The notes beneath the pieces were generated by a model, which did no database searches, was not told the origin of the DNA, and saw nothing but the letters and a program-made list of their open reading frames with translations. The position numbers and the translations under genes are program-made. DNA of 64,000 nucleotides from Nageia nagi (Eukaryota > Pinophyta): the NCBI GenBank assembly GCA_050084985.1, contig JBITNC010000001.1, positions 29,326,001 through 29,390,000 on the forward strand, given 5' to 3'. Shown in pieces: positions 33,724 to 47,209 of the stretch. Position 1 is the stretch's first letter. Every line of letters begins with the position of its first letter.

Positions 33724-35401
33724 TGTATATTCATACATAATAAATTCTTTATTAAAGCCCCGATGTACCTTACTTGCAATCATGAGTTCATTTTAAGATC
33801 CCTGGGAGTTTTTTGAGAGCAAACAAAACAGGCCGGGGTCAGTAGATAAAGCGTTCCGGAATAAAATGATGATGTCACAGAAGAAAGGATGAAGCTCAGT
33901 TGTGAAAAAGCCCGGGTTCCGGAGATGATGAGGTCAGCAAGGGGAATCAAATAGCCGGAGCTAGTGAGTAAAACATTCCGGAGGTAAGAGATGACATCAG
34001 CGATTCCGAGCCTTAACCCAAAATCGGAGCTCGGAAGTGATGAGGTCAGCAAGGAGCAATCAAATAGCCGGAGCTAGTGAGTAAAACATTCCGGAGGTAA
34101 GAGATGACGTCACGGGGAGAATGATGTTCACATTTTTGAATGAAATCGGGTCCCGGAGATGATGAGGTCATCAAGGGGAATTGAGAAGCCGGGGTCGGTA
34201 AATAAAGTATTTTGGAAGGGATGATGTCAGCGATTCCGGGCCTTAACCCAAAATCGGAGCCCGGAAGTGATGAGGTCAGCAAGGAGCGATCAAATAGCCG
34301 GAGCCAGTGAGTAAAACACTCCGGAGGTAAGAGATGACATCACCGGGGAGAATGATGTTCACATTTTTGAATGAAACCGGGTCCCGGAAGTGATGAGGTC
34401 AGCGAGGAGTGATCGAATAATCGAAGTCGGTGAGTAGAGCATTCCAGAATTTAGAGATGAGGCCAGTAAAGGGGGATCAAATAGCCGGAGCCAGTAAATA
34501 GAACATCGTGATAAAGACGATGCCAACAAGAGGTCAGATCACAGTATCATCTGCAATCTGCCCCGTTTTTGTAATATTCTACTAAGTGGCGTATGTAGGT
34601 AGTATCAGTTAAAAGAAGGCTAGAATCTTGAAGCCATTTTTATAAACGTTTCTATTCTGCAATTCTTGTAACTGTTGTTACTGCAGTATAAGTATATGAA
34701 AATAAAGTGAAAGAGGGGTCGGAAGCCTAGTATTGCTCTTTACATTTGTTCTCAAAGACCTGTAGTTTTTATCAGTAATATGATACCATCTTGACCTTTC
34801 TTGTCTAGCACTCGTAATTATCATTCTTAATTTGGTTACATCATGGCAGCTTGGCTTGTTTCCTGAATGATAATTGCGAGTTGCTAGTATAACTGTGTCT
34901 GCTACATGGTAGAGTAAAGCTGGGAAACTATTAGAGAGTGAGAGCTTGTACCGTAGCTGCTACACTAGATTCAGGCCAAGGTTTCACACACTGTGAAAGC
35001 CCGCGCTGAACTAGTGATCCACCTTTGCTTTCTCTCTTGTTACCCTAAGCCTTTTGCTTAAATTCCTCGCACTCTACTCCTTTTTATTTTCTCTCTTGTT
35101 ACCCTAAGCCTTTTGCTTAAATTCCTTGCACTCTACTCCTTTTTATTTTCTCTCTTGTTACCCTAAGCCTTTTGCTTAAATTCCTCGCACCCTACTCCTT
35201 TTATTTCTTTCCTGTTACCCTAACCCTTTTGCTTAAATTTCTCGCACCCTACTCTTTTTATTTCCTTTCCTGTTACTTTTTCTACGCCCAATAGATAAGG
35301 AACCGGCCTTCTCCGGAGATCAGACTGTCACTATAGTCTGTTCATGATTTACTTTGGTTAAGATTGCTCACGATGCATATATTACACAATCTTAATCAAC
35401 A
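33724..35401 (+). repeat. 5' LTR of the gag-only element
   Basis: 1678 bp, tgtatattca...ttaatcaaca. Contains internal subrepeats around 33884-34500 (modules 'ggaggtaagagatgac' and 'ttcacatttttgaatgaaat' recurring about every 115-240 bp) and four tandem units of about 61 bp at 35029-35276. Confidence 0.92.
35029..35276 (+). repeat. About 61-bp tandem repeat, 4 copies, in the LTR
   Basis: Unit contains 'ctcttgttaccctaagcctt' and 'ttgcttaaattcctcgca'. The same array is at about 38524-38771 in the 3' LTR. Confidence 0.9.
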
Positions 35402-35412
35402 GTATTTCTTTT

Positions 35413-35430
35413 TGGCACGCCCGGTGGGAC
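35413..35430 (+). other. Putative primer binding site of the gag-only element
   Basis: TGGCACGCCCGGTGGGAC starts 11 bases after the LTR, a phrase common behind plant Tat/Ogre-type LTRs. A second familiar phrase, ttggcgactctgctg, follows at about 35453. Which is used is not resolved. Confidence 0.5.
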
Positions 35431-35549
35431 ACGAAGAAACTTATTGGCGACTCTGCTGAAGCACTATCTATGGTATGTATTAAAGCAAATTATTTGTAAA
35501 TATCATATGTGCTTTTGAACCTGTCACTTTCTTTTGCAACCTAGAGTTT

Positions 35550-36910
35550 ATGTGGACAAGATCTAAAACTAGAGCAGCAAAAGAAGCACCGGATTTTAGA
35601 ACGTTAGATACTCCTAAGAGAAAGACCCTGATCAAGTCCAAGTCTCTGAATAGTATCAGTTCCCTAAAATCCTTTATCAAGCCAGAATCATCCAATCTTC
35701 ACATTAGAAATACCTCTCCTAAAATGGCTAATCTAGCTCAGAATATTTATCCGAAATGGGACAATGGGTACCAATAGCCCTGGTAGTGTTGCATGACATC
35801 CCAGCAAATGTTTTCAAAACCCTTCCGAAGTTTGATGCAACTTCAGAGAAAACGACTTATGAGCATTGTGTTGATGTAGCTGGCCTAGCGAAGATTCATA
35901 ATATCCAACATGAAGATGTCATGGTGAGATTACTGGCTCAGTATTTCAAGGGAAAGGTCCTAGATTGGTACAAGGGCCTTCCTAACGGATCTATAAACAC
36001 TTGGGCTCAGCTGGCAGAGCCCTTTATCTTGGAATTTAATGAATTAGGAGATCCATTTTCCTTGTTAACACAGTTCACTTCAATCAAAAGATATGAGCAA
36101 GAAAATATCCCTGATTTCAATATTAGATTCCAAAAAACTTGGGTGAGAGTCCCCATGCCAGTCAAGCCTCAACAATTTCAAGCCTTAATGTATTACCTGA
36201 GAGCCTTTCCTCTGGATCTCTCTCTGCAAATCCAAAATTTAGAAGTAAATACTTTCCTGGAGGTCTATAGACAAGCAGTATATGCTGAATCCTATCTTAT
36301 TGCAGTTGGGAAATTGCCAAGTCGCATGCCAATGCCTTATTTTCCAATAACCGCCTAGCAGTAAATTTTGAGACCTTAAGCAATTAGTTTGGCTCCACCA
36401 TCGGCCAGTATCCCTGCCCCTGTCCAACAGTGGCCATCAACCTTGCCAGTCCCTAGAGCTCCCTTGGCCTTACTAGCCCCTTATCAGCCTAATATGAATC
36501 AAGGGGTAGCCTCATCGATAGAGATTCAGGAACTCCAAAACTTGTGTAGAAATATGGCAAACCAGATTACCATTCTACGCAGACAAAGCAATGCAAGAAG
36601 ATATCCTTATCATGCTGTAGAAGAGGCTCAGAATGTGTTGAATGAGGATGTAAGCCAAGCTTCCTCTTCAAGGTCAGCCACTGGTTGGTGTTTGGCCTGC
36701 AATAACGCTCATGAACAAACCACATGTCCTGTTTATCAATACCAAGAGTATTTATCAAGAAGTGGGGGCATTCCTCCGCCTGGTGTAGCTGATGACATAA
36801 GCCGAGATGTGAACCTGAGGAATTTTGCACCAGCGGGTATAGGAGGTTTTGTTGTGGAAACAAGATCAAGGAAAAACCCTAGTCTCCGGTATTCCGGAAA
36901 GAAAAGTTGA
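35550..36910 (+). pseudogene. Gag of the pol-deleted Ty3/gypsy element
   Basis: ATG 35550 (MWTRSKTRAAKEAPDFR) opens a basic N-terminus that runs to 35775. A frameshift near 35756-35770 moves to the frame of the capsid region (FKTLPKFDATSEKTTYEH, AQYFKGKVLDWYKGLP, FTSIKRYEQENIPDFNIRF), the retrotransposon gag fold. Three stops follow at 36356-36383. The same frame then continues with a proline-rich stretch, a coiled segment (IEIQELQNLCRNMANQITIL) and a zinc knuckle CLACNNAHEQTTC (CX2CX3HX4C), ending at 36908-36910. It packages RNA in an active element; here it is broken. Confidence 0.8.
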
Positions 36911-37008
36911 ATCCCAAAAGAGCTCCGGAATCAATCATATCAAGACCTCCGAAGAGGAAATGAAATAGTGAAAGGTGGTTCGACAGTCGAAAATCAACTC
37001 CGGATACT

Positions 37009-37118
37009 TTCAAAGAAGGAGATTTAGTATTGAAATGGGATGAGGACAGAGCTAAACCGGAGAAACACAAAAAAAAAAAAAATTCGAATCCATGTGGTCC
37101 GGACCCTATGTAGTAGTG
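37009..37118 (+). pseudogene. Remnant of integrase C-terminus
   Basis: FKEGDLVLKWDEDRAKPEKH, an A-run, then FESMWSGPYVVV in a shifted frame: the C-terminal integrase 'GDLVL...GPY' block. Its presence directly after gag shows that pol was lost by internal deletion. Confidence 0.75.
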
Positions 37119-37218
37119 AAATGCTTTGGTAGTATTTTTGGTATTATTTTTTTTTTTCAGACTGGGTTCTAAATTCCTCTTTGATAAAGGCAAAATTTTC
37201 CCCCAGAGGTCGCCATAA

Positions 37219-38896
37219 TGTATATTCATACATAATAAATTCTTTATTAAAGCCCCGGTGTACCTTACTTGTAATCATGAGTTCATTTTAAGATCCCCGA
37301 GAGTTTTTTGGGAGCAAACAAAATAGGTCGGGGTCAGTAGATAAAGCGTTCTGGAATAAAATGATGACATCACAGAAGAAAGGATGAAGCTCAGTTGTGA
37401 AAAAGCCCAGGTTCCAGAGATGATGAGGTCAGCAAGGGGAATCAAATAGCCAGAGCTAGTGAGTAAAACATTCCGGAAGTAAGAGATGACATCAGCGATT
37501 TCGGGCCTTAACCCAAAATCGAAGCCCGAAAGTGATGAGGTCAGCAAGGAGCGATCAAATAGCCAGAGCTAGTGAGTAAAACATTTCAGAGGTAAGAGAT
37601 GACATCACGGGGAGAATGATGTTCACATTTTTGAATGAAATCAGGTCCCGGAGATGATGAGGTCAGCAAGGGGAATTGAGAAGCTGGGGTCGGTAAATAA
37701 AGCATTCCGGAAGGGATGACATCAACGATTCCAGGCCTTAACCCAAAACTGAAGCTCGGAAGTGATGAGGTTAGCAAGGAGCGATCAAATAGCCGGAGCC
37801 AGTGAGTAAAACACTCCAGAGGTAAGAGATGACATCATCGGGGAGAACGATGTTCACATTTTTGAATGAAATCGGGTCCCAAAAGTGATGAGGTCAGCAA
37901 GGAGTGATCGAATAATTGAAGTCGATGAGTAGAGCATTCTGGAATGTAGAGATGAGGCCAGTAAAGGGGGATCGAATAGTCGAAGCCAGTAAATAGAACA
38001 TCACGGTAAAGATGATGCCAGCAAGAGGTCAGATCACAGTATCATCTGCAATTTTCCCCATTTTTGTAATATTCTACCAAGTGGCGTATGTAGGTAGTAT
38101 CAGTTAAAAGAAGGCTAGAATCTTGAAGCCGTTTTTGTAAACATTTCTGTTCTGCAATTCTTGTAACTGTTGTTACTGCAGTATAAGTATATGAAAATAA
38201 CGTGAAAGAGGGGTCGAAAGCCTAGTATTGCTCTTTACATTTGTTCTCGAAGACCTGTAGTTTTTATCAGTAATATGATACCATCTTGACCTTTCTTGTC
38301 TATCACTTGTAATTATCATTCTTAATTTGGTTACATCGTGGCAGCTTGGCTTGTTTCCTGAATGATAATTGCGAGTTGCTAGTATAACTGTGTCTACTAC
38401 ATGGTAGAGTAAAGCTGGGAAACTATTAGAGAGTGAGAGCTTGTACCGTAGCTGCTACACTAGATTCAGGCCAAGGTTTCACACACTGTGAAAGCCCGCA
38501 CTGAACTAGTGATCCACCTTTGCTTTCTCTCTTGTTACCCTAAGCCTTTTGCTTAAATTCCTCGCACTCTACTCCTTTTTATTTTCTCTCTTGTTACCCT
38601 AAGTCTTTTGCTTAAATTCCTTGCACTCTACTCCTTTTTATTTTCTCTCTTGTTACCCTAAGCCTTTTGCTTAAATTCCTCGCACCCTACTCCTTTTATT
38701 TCTTTCCTGTTACCCTAACCCTTTTGCTTAAATTTCTCGCACCCTACTCTTTTTATTTCCTTTCCTGTTACTTTTTCTACGCCCAATAGATAAGGAACCG
38801 GCCTTCTCCGGAGATCAGACTGTCACTATAGTCTGTTCATGATTTACTTTGGTTAAGATTGCTCACGGCGCATATATTACACAATCTTAATCAACA
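37219..38896 (+). repeat. 3' LTR of the gag-only element
   Basis: 1678 bp, tgtatattca...ttaatcaaca; same length as the 5' LTR. The differences I checked in the first 120 bases are all transitions. Confidence 0.92.
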
Positions 38897-39005
38897 ATTA
38901 CAATTATCAACTACCAATTTACCAAAACCTAGAATGTGGAAGGAATTTATAAAAGTTGTTAACTATGAACTAGAATTGCATGAATTAATTACAATTATCT
39001 TGGAG

Positions 39006-41447
39006 GCTATCTGTTAATGCAAATTAGAATTTTTAATCTATGCAATTCCTGAAGAAGCATCCAATTTCAAAGTTTGGTATATGTGAATGCAGTCGGAGAT
39101 ATTATAGAGGTGGGTATGGGATTTACATATATTCATGTTGAGTTGAGAGTGTATTATTAGATACCTATTTGGGTTAGCTTTATTTCCATTTATATTTCAT
39201 GGATTTTATATAATGAAAACCTTGTTTGTCCCATAATTGTGTGCCCTCTTCAAAATGTTTATTTCTTTTGAGATTTCATAGAGGAGACCTTATCATTTTA
39301 TCATATGTGCATCAATATATTCTCTCTAATTTAGCAATGTTAAAGTTTGATATTTAAAAAAAAACTTCTTTCTATACATATAAAATGCAATGAATTATGA
39401 TCAATTTTGCCTTGTTGATGCCATTTCACATATACATTTGACTAGATTTCATGATTAGAGTTACAATCATAGAAAGATGCAAACCCTTAAGCATCTCTAC
39501 TTCTTCATACTTATAGTGCACATAATAGAGATGTACACCTATTCCATGTAACCTTGCCTCCAAGCTCTTCGTAAAATAATGAGCTAAATGTTGATATCCA
39601 TTTCCATAGAGTGAAGGATGGCATATGATATGCTTCAAAATATCTTGATATTTTTGTGTCAATTACTTAATAAAGTCTTTCTTTTTTTTATATGATATTT
39701 GTAGATGGTATTATTAAATGTAGACTGGATAGATCAATCAATTACCTAGTAATTTGGGATTTTCAAACTGTTGTTCCTCTTCTTGGTATTAATTTAGGTT
39801 GTTCAAATTATTTTTCAAATTGTTGTTTCTCACATAGTTCATTATCATTATATGATTATGTATGACATTGTTTATATATAATTATCTTTTCATAATGTTG
39901 AACTAGTTATGATCTCACATAAACAACTCGTAAATATGGTGAAAAGAACATGAAAAAGATGTTGATTCACATTCATTTTTATATATTTTCAACATTTTTA
40001 AGATAATATTTTTTTCAATTCAAATTTTTACTACCTAAAAAAATTGTATATGTATATTTTTTTTTTAAAAAAAGAGGTACATTATTTTTTAAACCTTCAC
40101 TCAAGAAGGGCATTCTTAAAATTCAACCTTAAAAAAAAATGAAGCAACCCTTCAAATTTGATCCCTGATCACAACTGATAAGGTTTGAGCTATGAGTAAC
40201 TTGTGTAGAAGGGATATGACTTCCCACTACTAACAGTTTTCAACTACCTTTATCCACCAACTTCTCTAAAATGCTCTCATTTGTTTAACTTTATTTCATA
40301 GATTGGAGTGTCATTTTTCATGATATGAAAGTTACAACTTAAAAATTGTGATACTATAATAAAATAAGTACATTAGTTCATTTGATATATATATTTTGTA
40401 TATTTAACTAACTTTTGTTATATTTTTAATTCATTAACTTTATCTTACTTTTCTATAATTTAATTGTAAGGCCTATTCTAGAATTGTAAATCAAAAATGT
40501 ATTACCTTCAAAGCTTAAAGATTACATCACATAAAACACATATAAATGCATTTTAAATGTACTTCCTAAAGACTTCTTCATCTACCATGACTCTTGTATT
40601 ATCCCTTTAATCCTAATATGAAAATATACATATATTAATATTTTACCCTAAATCTAACATAATAGAATTCAACCTTATTCTTGAGGATTATGTTTCCAAT
40701 ATTCCCCATTAATCCAAAGTGATAAAAATAAAAATGATGCCTCAAGTAATATAGAATGATCCAATGAAACCTCAAGGATTAAGCCCAATATTCCCCTCTT
40801 AATTTGAAGGGGTAAAAATATCACAACATTAGTCTTCTTCATAAGAGCATTAAAAAATTCATCTTCATTAAAATAAGAAGAGCAGTTAATAAAGCCTAAA
40901 GATAATTAAATGCAACCCATTGAAATTAAATTCTTAGATGATTCCTAATAGAACTAACAAAGCAAAAGTATAAAGATAGACAACAATGATAGGGTGCAAA
41001 TTTAGGTTTGATAGGTGGTGGTAAGAACCATAAATCATATATAATAATGAGAATTACATAATGTGTGTAGGATGGACTATCAAGATCTAATAGGTATCTC
41101 ATGATGGTCTTCCTTCTTTTATATATGAGTTCCATCCTTAGCCAAGACATGTCACTTAATGCCTCTTTTATCTTGTACAAGAAAAGAGAGAAAGGGTTGA
41201 GATAATGAAGTACATTGGTTCAATCAATATAATAGTTCTCCAAGTATAACAATAAATCATATAAATCAATTATTTATTTTAGATACCTAAAATATAATTT
41301 TTCATAAATTAAAAAGGAAATTTAAGTATATGTGTATGTGGTGGTAGTAAATAGAACCACATAGTCCAAAGAAGAAGATACAATAATATTCCCCTAAATG
41401 GTCAACATGGCAATAACTTGGACTTTCACATTTTCTCCATAATTGAT
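39006..41447. other. AT-rich stretch without recognisable feature
   Basis: No ORF above 84 codons, no LTR, LINE or RNA-gene signature that I can see. Confidence 0.5.
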
Positions 41448-41740
41448 TGTTGGAAACCTAATTGAATTAAGGTTAATTGCAAATATTATTTAGATTTAGG
41501 TGTATGAGTGTGGAAATATTTTATATTTAGTATTTTCATAATTGTAAGTGGAATAAATTTTACATCTCATTAGGTAGTCCAAATGTTATTAGGAAGTTGA
41601 AGAGTCAATAGGAGATTTTAGGGTTTCTTAAAGAAGTTTTGTATCCTTCTCCTCTTTTTATGCTTATCAATTTGTAATGTAATGTGGTTTATTAGAGTTA
41701 ATACTATTTTCATATTTGCATCCTTGCACTGGACCTTATA
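41448..41740 (+). repeat. LTR-like remnant with adjoining PBS
   Basis: tgttggaaac... to about 41728-41740, followed by TGGTATCAAAGC at 41742-41753, a tRNA-iMet-type PBS with one change. Probably the 5' end of a decayed copia element whose inside is gone or was cut by element C at 42360. Confidence 0.5.
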
Positions 41741-42359
41741 GTGGTATCAAAGCTTTGGCTCTTCCCTTTGCAGATCCATGGACTCCTTAGCCCATTTCAT
41801 CCTTCATTTTTCCTATGTATCAATCTATTAAAATCCATTTTTTGAGTTCATTTTCAGATACCTTTTTTCCTCCTAATCGATTTTGTATATTGAGTTATTT
41901 CATTTGAAGATCTGTTATGAAAGAAATAAGGGATCAAACTTTTTTGTGGTGCATAGGATTTATTGTGTGTCTTTCATATTTCATTTATGAGCATGTTTGA
42001 AGCCCATGCTTTTTCTACCCAGTAGCTTGTTTTGATCTTGTATTGTGTTTATTTATTTTATTTAAAGAATTAGTACTATTTGCATTTGATATTATGCAAT
42101 GTGGTATTGGTAATAATATGGTATTATTAGCTCGCACTACGAAAATTTATGCCCTTGCTCATAGACTATGAATCACATGAATGTATTTTATGGTTGTGTG
42201 TGGTTTGTCTAATGTGGAGGTTGACTAGGAAGAATTATTTTCCAATACTTCATATAGCTACATGTAACCACTTCTTGTTTGCTTAATTAGCCTCTGCTTC
42301 TCTCTTAGCACTCTAGACACTTCATCTACCAATCCTCCAGTTGACATATACACCTCTTT

Positions 42360-43074
42360 TGTTAGGAATGGATCCTAATTTATGATTGAAGATCGATAAA
42401 TTTTCTCCCTATTTTATAATCGGTATGCACATGGCCAATTTGTAAGTGACAACATATCAGGTGCAAGCTAGTCATGGAAGTTGATCATGTAACAAGTCGA
42501 TTGATCAAGTTGAGGTTTACTAGATGCAGTGTAGAAGATAATCAAGCTTGTTGGAGTCAGTAAACTAATCATGATCAATATGATCCAAGCCAAATACAAA
42601 TCCAAAGACATAAAGTTCTATTTTGAGCTAGAAAACTCACTCTTGATTTGTTCTAATTTTGGGATTGAAATTTCCTAGTTTATGGTAGATTTTTGCATGG
42701 ATTTTTAGCTCCAATTTGTACTAAAAAAACATTGTAATTGTAGATTATAAATCTAAGTAGTTGCAATATTAATTTTTTATGGAATTGTAGTGAGGAAGAA
42801 GTGAGACTAAGTTTTGTATGAGATATTATTTTGGTGAGCTAAAGATAAAGGTACAATAGTGTAATGTAGATTGTAATCTCTTGGCTTGTGAAGCTAATTA
42901 CAATAAAGATTGAAAAATTCTTTATGGATTTAGCCTACATTGGATGAACCACATTAATACTTGTCTCAAATTTTTGTATGATTGTTTGATTACTCTTTTG
43001 ATCATTTTTTATCTTTTACCAAATAAGAGGAACTATAATTTCTAAACTTATTATTTTACAAGTGGATTCTAGCA
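42360..43074 (+). repeat. 5' LTR of copia element C
   Basis: 715 bp, tgttaggaat...gattctagca. The middle part (42600-43000) aligns well to 49720-50100. Confidence 0.8.
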
Positions 43075-43557
43075 AGTGGTATCAGAGAGATGTTTTGTTG
43101 GTTATAAGTAAGATTCAATGGCAGAATAAGGGAGGCAAAAAAGTTAAGGAATTTAATGGCTAGAATTTCCAGTTCTAGAAGATGCAAATGGAATGTTACC
43201 TACACCATAAGGACTTGTACTTTCCTCTTAAGAGAGTAGCAAAGAAACCTTCAACTACTTTAGATGTCGATTGGACATTGCTCAATAAAAAGGAGTTGGG
43301 CATAGTGAGATTGTGTTTGGGTGCATTGGTAGCTTTCAACATATCAAGGGAGAAAACCACAAAGGGGGTTATGGAAAAATTAACCGTTATGTATGAGAAA
43401 CAATCCACCTTGAATACAGTATATTTAATGAAAAATTTATTTAATATGAAGATGAATTAAGGAGGATTGATTTTGGATCATGTGAATGAATTCAATATTA
43501 TTCCTAACCAATTGCTATAAGTAAATATTAAATTTGATGATGAAGTTAGAGCATTAT

Positions 43558-44093
43558 TGTTGGAATATATAATGCATTATTTTAAGGTTTTATGATGTTC
43601 CTCTTTGTAAATTCACCAATACTTAAAGGTAACCCTAAATACCTTAAGTATTTAAGTGTATCCCTAGATACCTTAAGTATTTAAGTGAATATGATAATGT
43701 AACTTGCTCTACACTCCATCTCATGAGCATGCCCCTTGGGTAAAAAGGGTGAAGCATGTCATGTCTTTGTACAATGGTTAAAAGGGTGATCCAAAGGGGG
43801 ATTTTGGCTTATAAATAGAAGTCCCCCTCTTTGTGATGACTCATGAAAAATTATGAAGTAAAGTTATGCTCTAGGTTTAGTGATTAGGAGATGAAGAAAG
43901 AGTTCTTGTAAGAGAGTTATCTTTGTGAAAGAAGAAAGATCTTAGTTAGTGTATGTACTCCTAGTTGGAGGAACCACTTTATATCTTGTGTTGATTTATG
44001 AGATTGTTATGCTATGAGTATTGATATGTTAGAGTGAGCTTTCAAGTGATCTTAGTAGTTTAGGATTGTGTTCTTTAAGGTTCATATCTTTCA
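43558..44093 (+). repeat. Solo LTR of the A/B copia family inside element C gag
   Basis: 536 bp, tgttggaata...tatctttca, flanked by attat (43553-43557) and attac (44094-44098). Shares 'taccttaagtatttaagtga', 'gcatgccccttgggtaaaa', 'tataaatagaa' (TATA) and 'tgtactcctagttggaggaa' with the LTR at 50456-50980. Skipping it restores the gag reading through ..DDEVRALLL. Confidence 0.85.
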
Positions 44094-45894
44094 ATTACTA
44101 ATATTGTATTTAGTAGCAGATAGTTAGAATAGCCTTGTTATGGAAATTAGCAATTCTTCCTCTACTAAATTGATCTTTGAAGAAGTAGTTGGAACCATTC
44201 TCAGTGAGGACATAAGGAGAAAGTCTATGTGAGAAATTTTTACAATGACTTTTACAATTAACAATAGAGGAAGATCAAGGGATAGAGGTAAGAGTCAACA
44301 AAGAGGCAAATCCAAAGGGAGATCCAATTCAAGAACACCATAATCCAAAACTAATTTGGAGTGTTGGTTCTATGGAAAGAAGGACCATCTCAAAAAGGAT
44401 TGTTGGTCAAGAAAAGGTGAAGGTAAGAAAGGCAATGAAGATCAAGGTAACAATCATGAAGCCAACATTATTGGTGAAATACTACAAGATGTTATTATTT
44501 TGTCTCTTGATAGTAATAGTGATTATTAGGTGATTGATTTTGATGCTTCCTTTCATACTACATATCATAAAGAATACTTCATAGATTATGTTCCAAGTGA
44601 CTATGGACATGTGATTTTGGGCAATGATCACCCATGTGGTCTTATGGGTATTGATACAATCAAGGTAAAATTACCTAATGGATGCCAATGAGTACTTACA
44701 TAAGCTAGACACATTTTGAATCTAAAATGAAATATCACATCACAAGCAAGCTTGACAAGGAGGGCTATATAGTTGCATTTGGAAATTTTTCATAGAATAG
44801 CAAGAGGTAGTATGGTGGGTACTTTGTATTTACTTACTAGCACATCTTACTACTCTTTGAATTATATTTCAATAGGTGAAGATACAACATTATAACAATA
44901 AATACTTGGTCACATGAGTGAAAAATGTATGAAAATTTTACACTTAAGAAAGTTGTTGCCTAAACTGAAAGATATTAATTTAGGGTTTTGTGAGAACTAT
45001 ATTTTTGGAAAACAAAAAAGGGTGAGAATCGTTAAAGTTGGATAAAAAAATAATAAAGAAAAGTTGGATTTAGTACACTCAGATATGTGGGGACCTTAAA
45101 AGGTAAATTCTTTTGATAGCTTCCCTTATTATGTCACATTCATTGATACTGTTAAAAAGAAAAATATAGGTTTATTATTTGAAAAATAAATCTGATGTGT
45201 TTAATACTTTTAATAATTGAAAGCATTGGTTGAGAATGAAATAGGAAAAAAGTTAAAAAGTTTCAAATTATATAATGATGGAGAATATTATAATAAGGAG
45301 TTTCATGATTATTGTGTATACAATGGCATAATAAGGATTAAGGTAGTTTCAAGAACAACTAAAGAGAATTGGGTTTTTGAAAGGATGAATAGAATAATTT
45401 TGGAACATGCAAGGTGCATGTGATTACATGAATAATTACCTTTATATAGGTGGGCTCATGTTGTTGATATTGTTGTGTATTTGATAAATAGAGCTTCTAC
45501 TAGTTCTTTGTATGGATCCATTCGAAAAGATTTATGGAAATGTAAAGGGTAATCTATTCCTTCCTTAAGGTATTTAGTTATGAATATTTTGCATATATTG
45601 ACAAGGAGAATAGAAATAAATTAGATGCAAAATCTCTTAAGTATTATTTTTTTTGATATGGATTTTATGGTTTGGAATATAGATTATGAGATATGGATAA
45701 TTGAAAAATCATCAAAAGTAGAGATGCTATATTCAATAAAAATTGCTTATATAAAGACATAGTGTAGGTTAAGGAAGAGGAGCCCAAGTATGTGATAATT
45801 GATGATGTTGATAATTAAGGTAAAACTAAGATTCAAAAAAACTACAATCATAGTAGACCACTTGATAGAATTTCTCTACTCTTTATTATGTGTT

Positions 45895-46567
45895 TGTAGA
45901 TTCCTAAATATGATTTATTATTAATTAATAATTCATATTTATTGCATTAAATAATGTTATTGTAAAAAGGGTGTAAATGCACCATAAGCAATGTAATAAG
46001 CAAATATCAATATAAAAGGTGTAGATCTCAAGAACAAATGCATCTAAAAAAAATATCAAAGCAAAGCATTTGATACGTAGACAAGTACAAGGATTGCACC
46101 AAAAAATGAAATGATGTATTTAGACACCACCAATTCATATTGGATTTGTTATGCCCTAGTTGCAATGATCATATCTTATTCTTTGTGTAAGGTCAGATTC
46201 TTCATATTTCAAGCTGTTAATGGCATGCATTATGCATGGTATTCATTGTGTTTGAATTTGAATCCATAATACTCTTCATATTGATCCACATACTTCAATT
46301 TGTGCACATGGATCTACCTAATTCATGTAGCTAACAACATGTATTTTTTATAAATTAATGGAGTGGTAATTCGATTGCCTAGAGCTCACTAATGATTAGA
46401 AGGTAGGCATGTGACCATTCATTTTGCATGTACTCGAAAAGAGCTATTCATTTATGAGGTTAATACATTAGTTAGAGATCATATATGGCTTTTGGTACTT
46501 CACAAATATTATTTATTGTATATCATATTAATGAATTATTTATTTAATTCATTATTTATGGTCTACA
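45895..46567 (+). repeat. 5' LTR of element D
   Basis: Starts tgtagattcctaaatatg and ends tatggtctaca. About 57 bp longer than the partner LTR. Confidence 0.85.
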
Positions 46568-47209
46568 TTTTGGTGAACCTACTATTTTGAAGGATTTTAT
46601 CCCTTGGGGCAACATTTTGTGCAAGATGTGAGGAGTTCCATTCAAATATCTCTTTTTATCCAAGCCCTCATTGGTCATTACTTTGATAGATACCAATGTT
46701 GATTTATTGCCCACTACTTTAGTAGATACTAATATCGATATCTTGGCCACTGTCTTGTAGATACCAATGGTGATTCACTGCTTTAGTAGATACTAGTGTT
46801 GACATGATGAAAAAGAAAATCAAAAAGAAGTATTCAAGATAAAAAATGAAGGAGTTACCCCCATTCATCAAGTAAGGAGAAGAAATTTTCTAGTTGCATC
46901 ATGGGCAATGGTCAAAGGAAGCCATCTTGAGAGTAGATCCTAAGATATCATTAATCCTTCAAGATGAAAGTTTCCAGTGAATTGTTGGGGTAACCTCAAA
47001 ATATCATCTACCCCATATTATTTTTGTCTTAATCACCCCATTCATGGAGTTTTCCTAGGGCAATCAAGTCAAAAAGGGGCATATAAGGGGCATCAAATTA
47101 ATAATGATCAAGAAGGAATGGTTCAATTTCAATCATAAATTTTTCTTCTTTAATTATGTAGATTATGCAACTTCAATGTCTTTCATTACATATCCAAATA
47201 AGGGTAAAA

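Larger units (their letters stand above)
33724..38896 (+). mobile_element. Gag-only, pol-deleted Ty3/gypsy element (TR-GAG-like)
   Basis: TSD attac (33719-33723, 38897-38901). Two LTRs of equal length (1678 bp) flank only 1817 bp of internal DNA: PBS region from 35413, a gag remnant 35550-36910, then a short piece of the integrase C-terminus (37009-37118), then the 3' LTR. Protease, RT, RNase H and most of integrase are missing. It fits the class of non-autonomous gag-bearing LTR elements described in plants. It lies about 0.8 kb upstream of the YY1-like start codon, antisense to that gene. Confidence 0.9.
33652..39005. repeat. About 97-bp tandem duplication split by the gag-only LTR element
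   Basis: Before the element: '..tagaatgtgg.aggaattta' and 'ctagaattgcatgaattaat'; after its 3' end the same words recur at about 38930-38995. Without the 5178 bp of element plus target repeat the two copies are about 97 bp apart. The element landed in the first copy. Confidence 0.75.
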
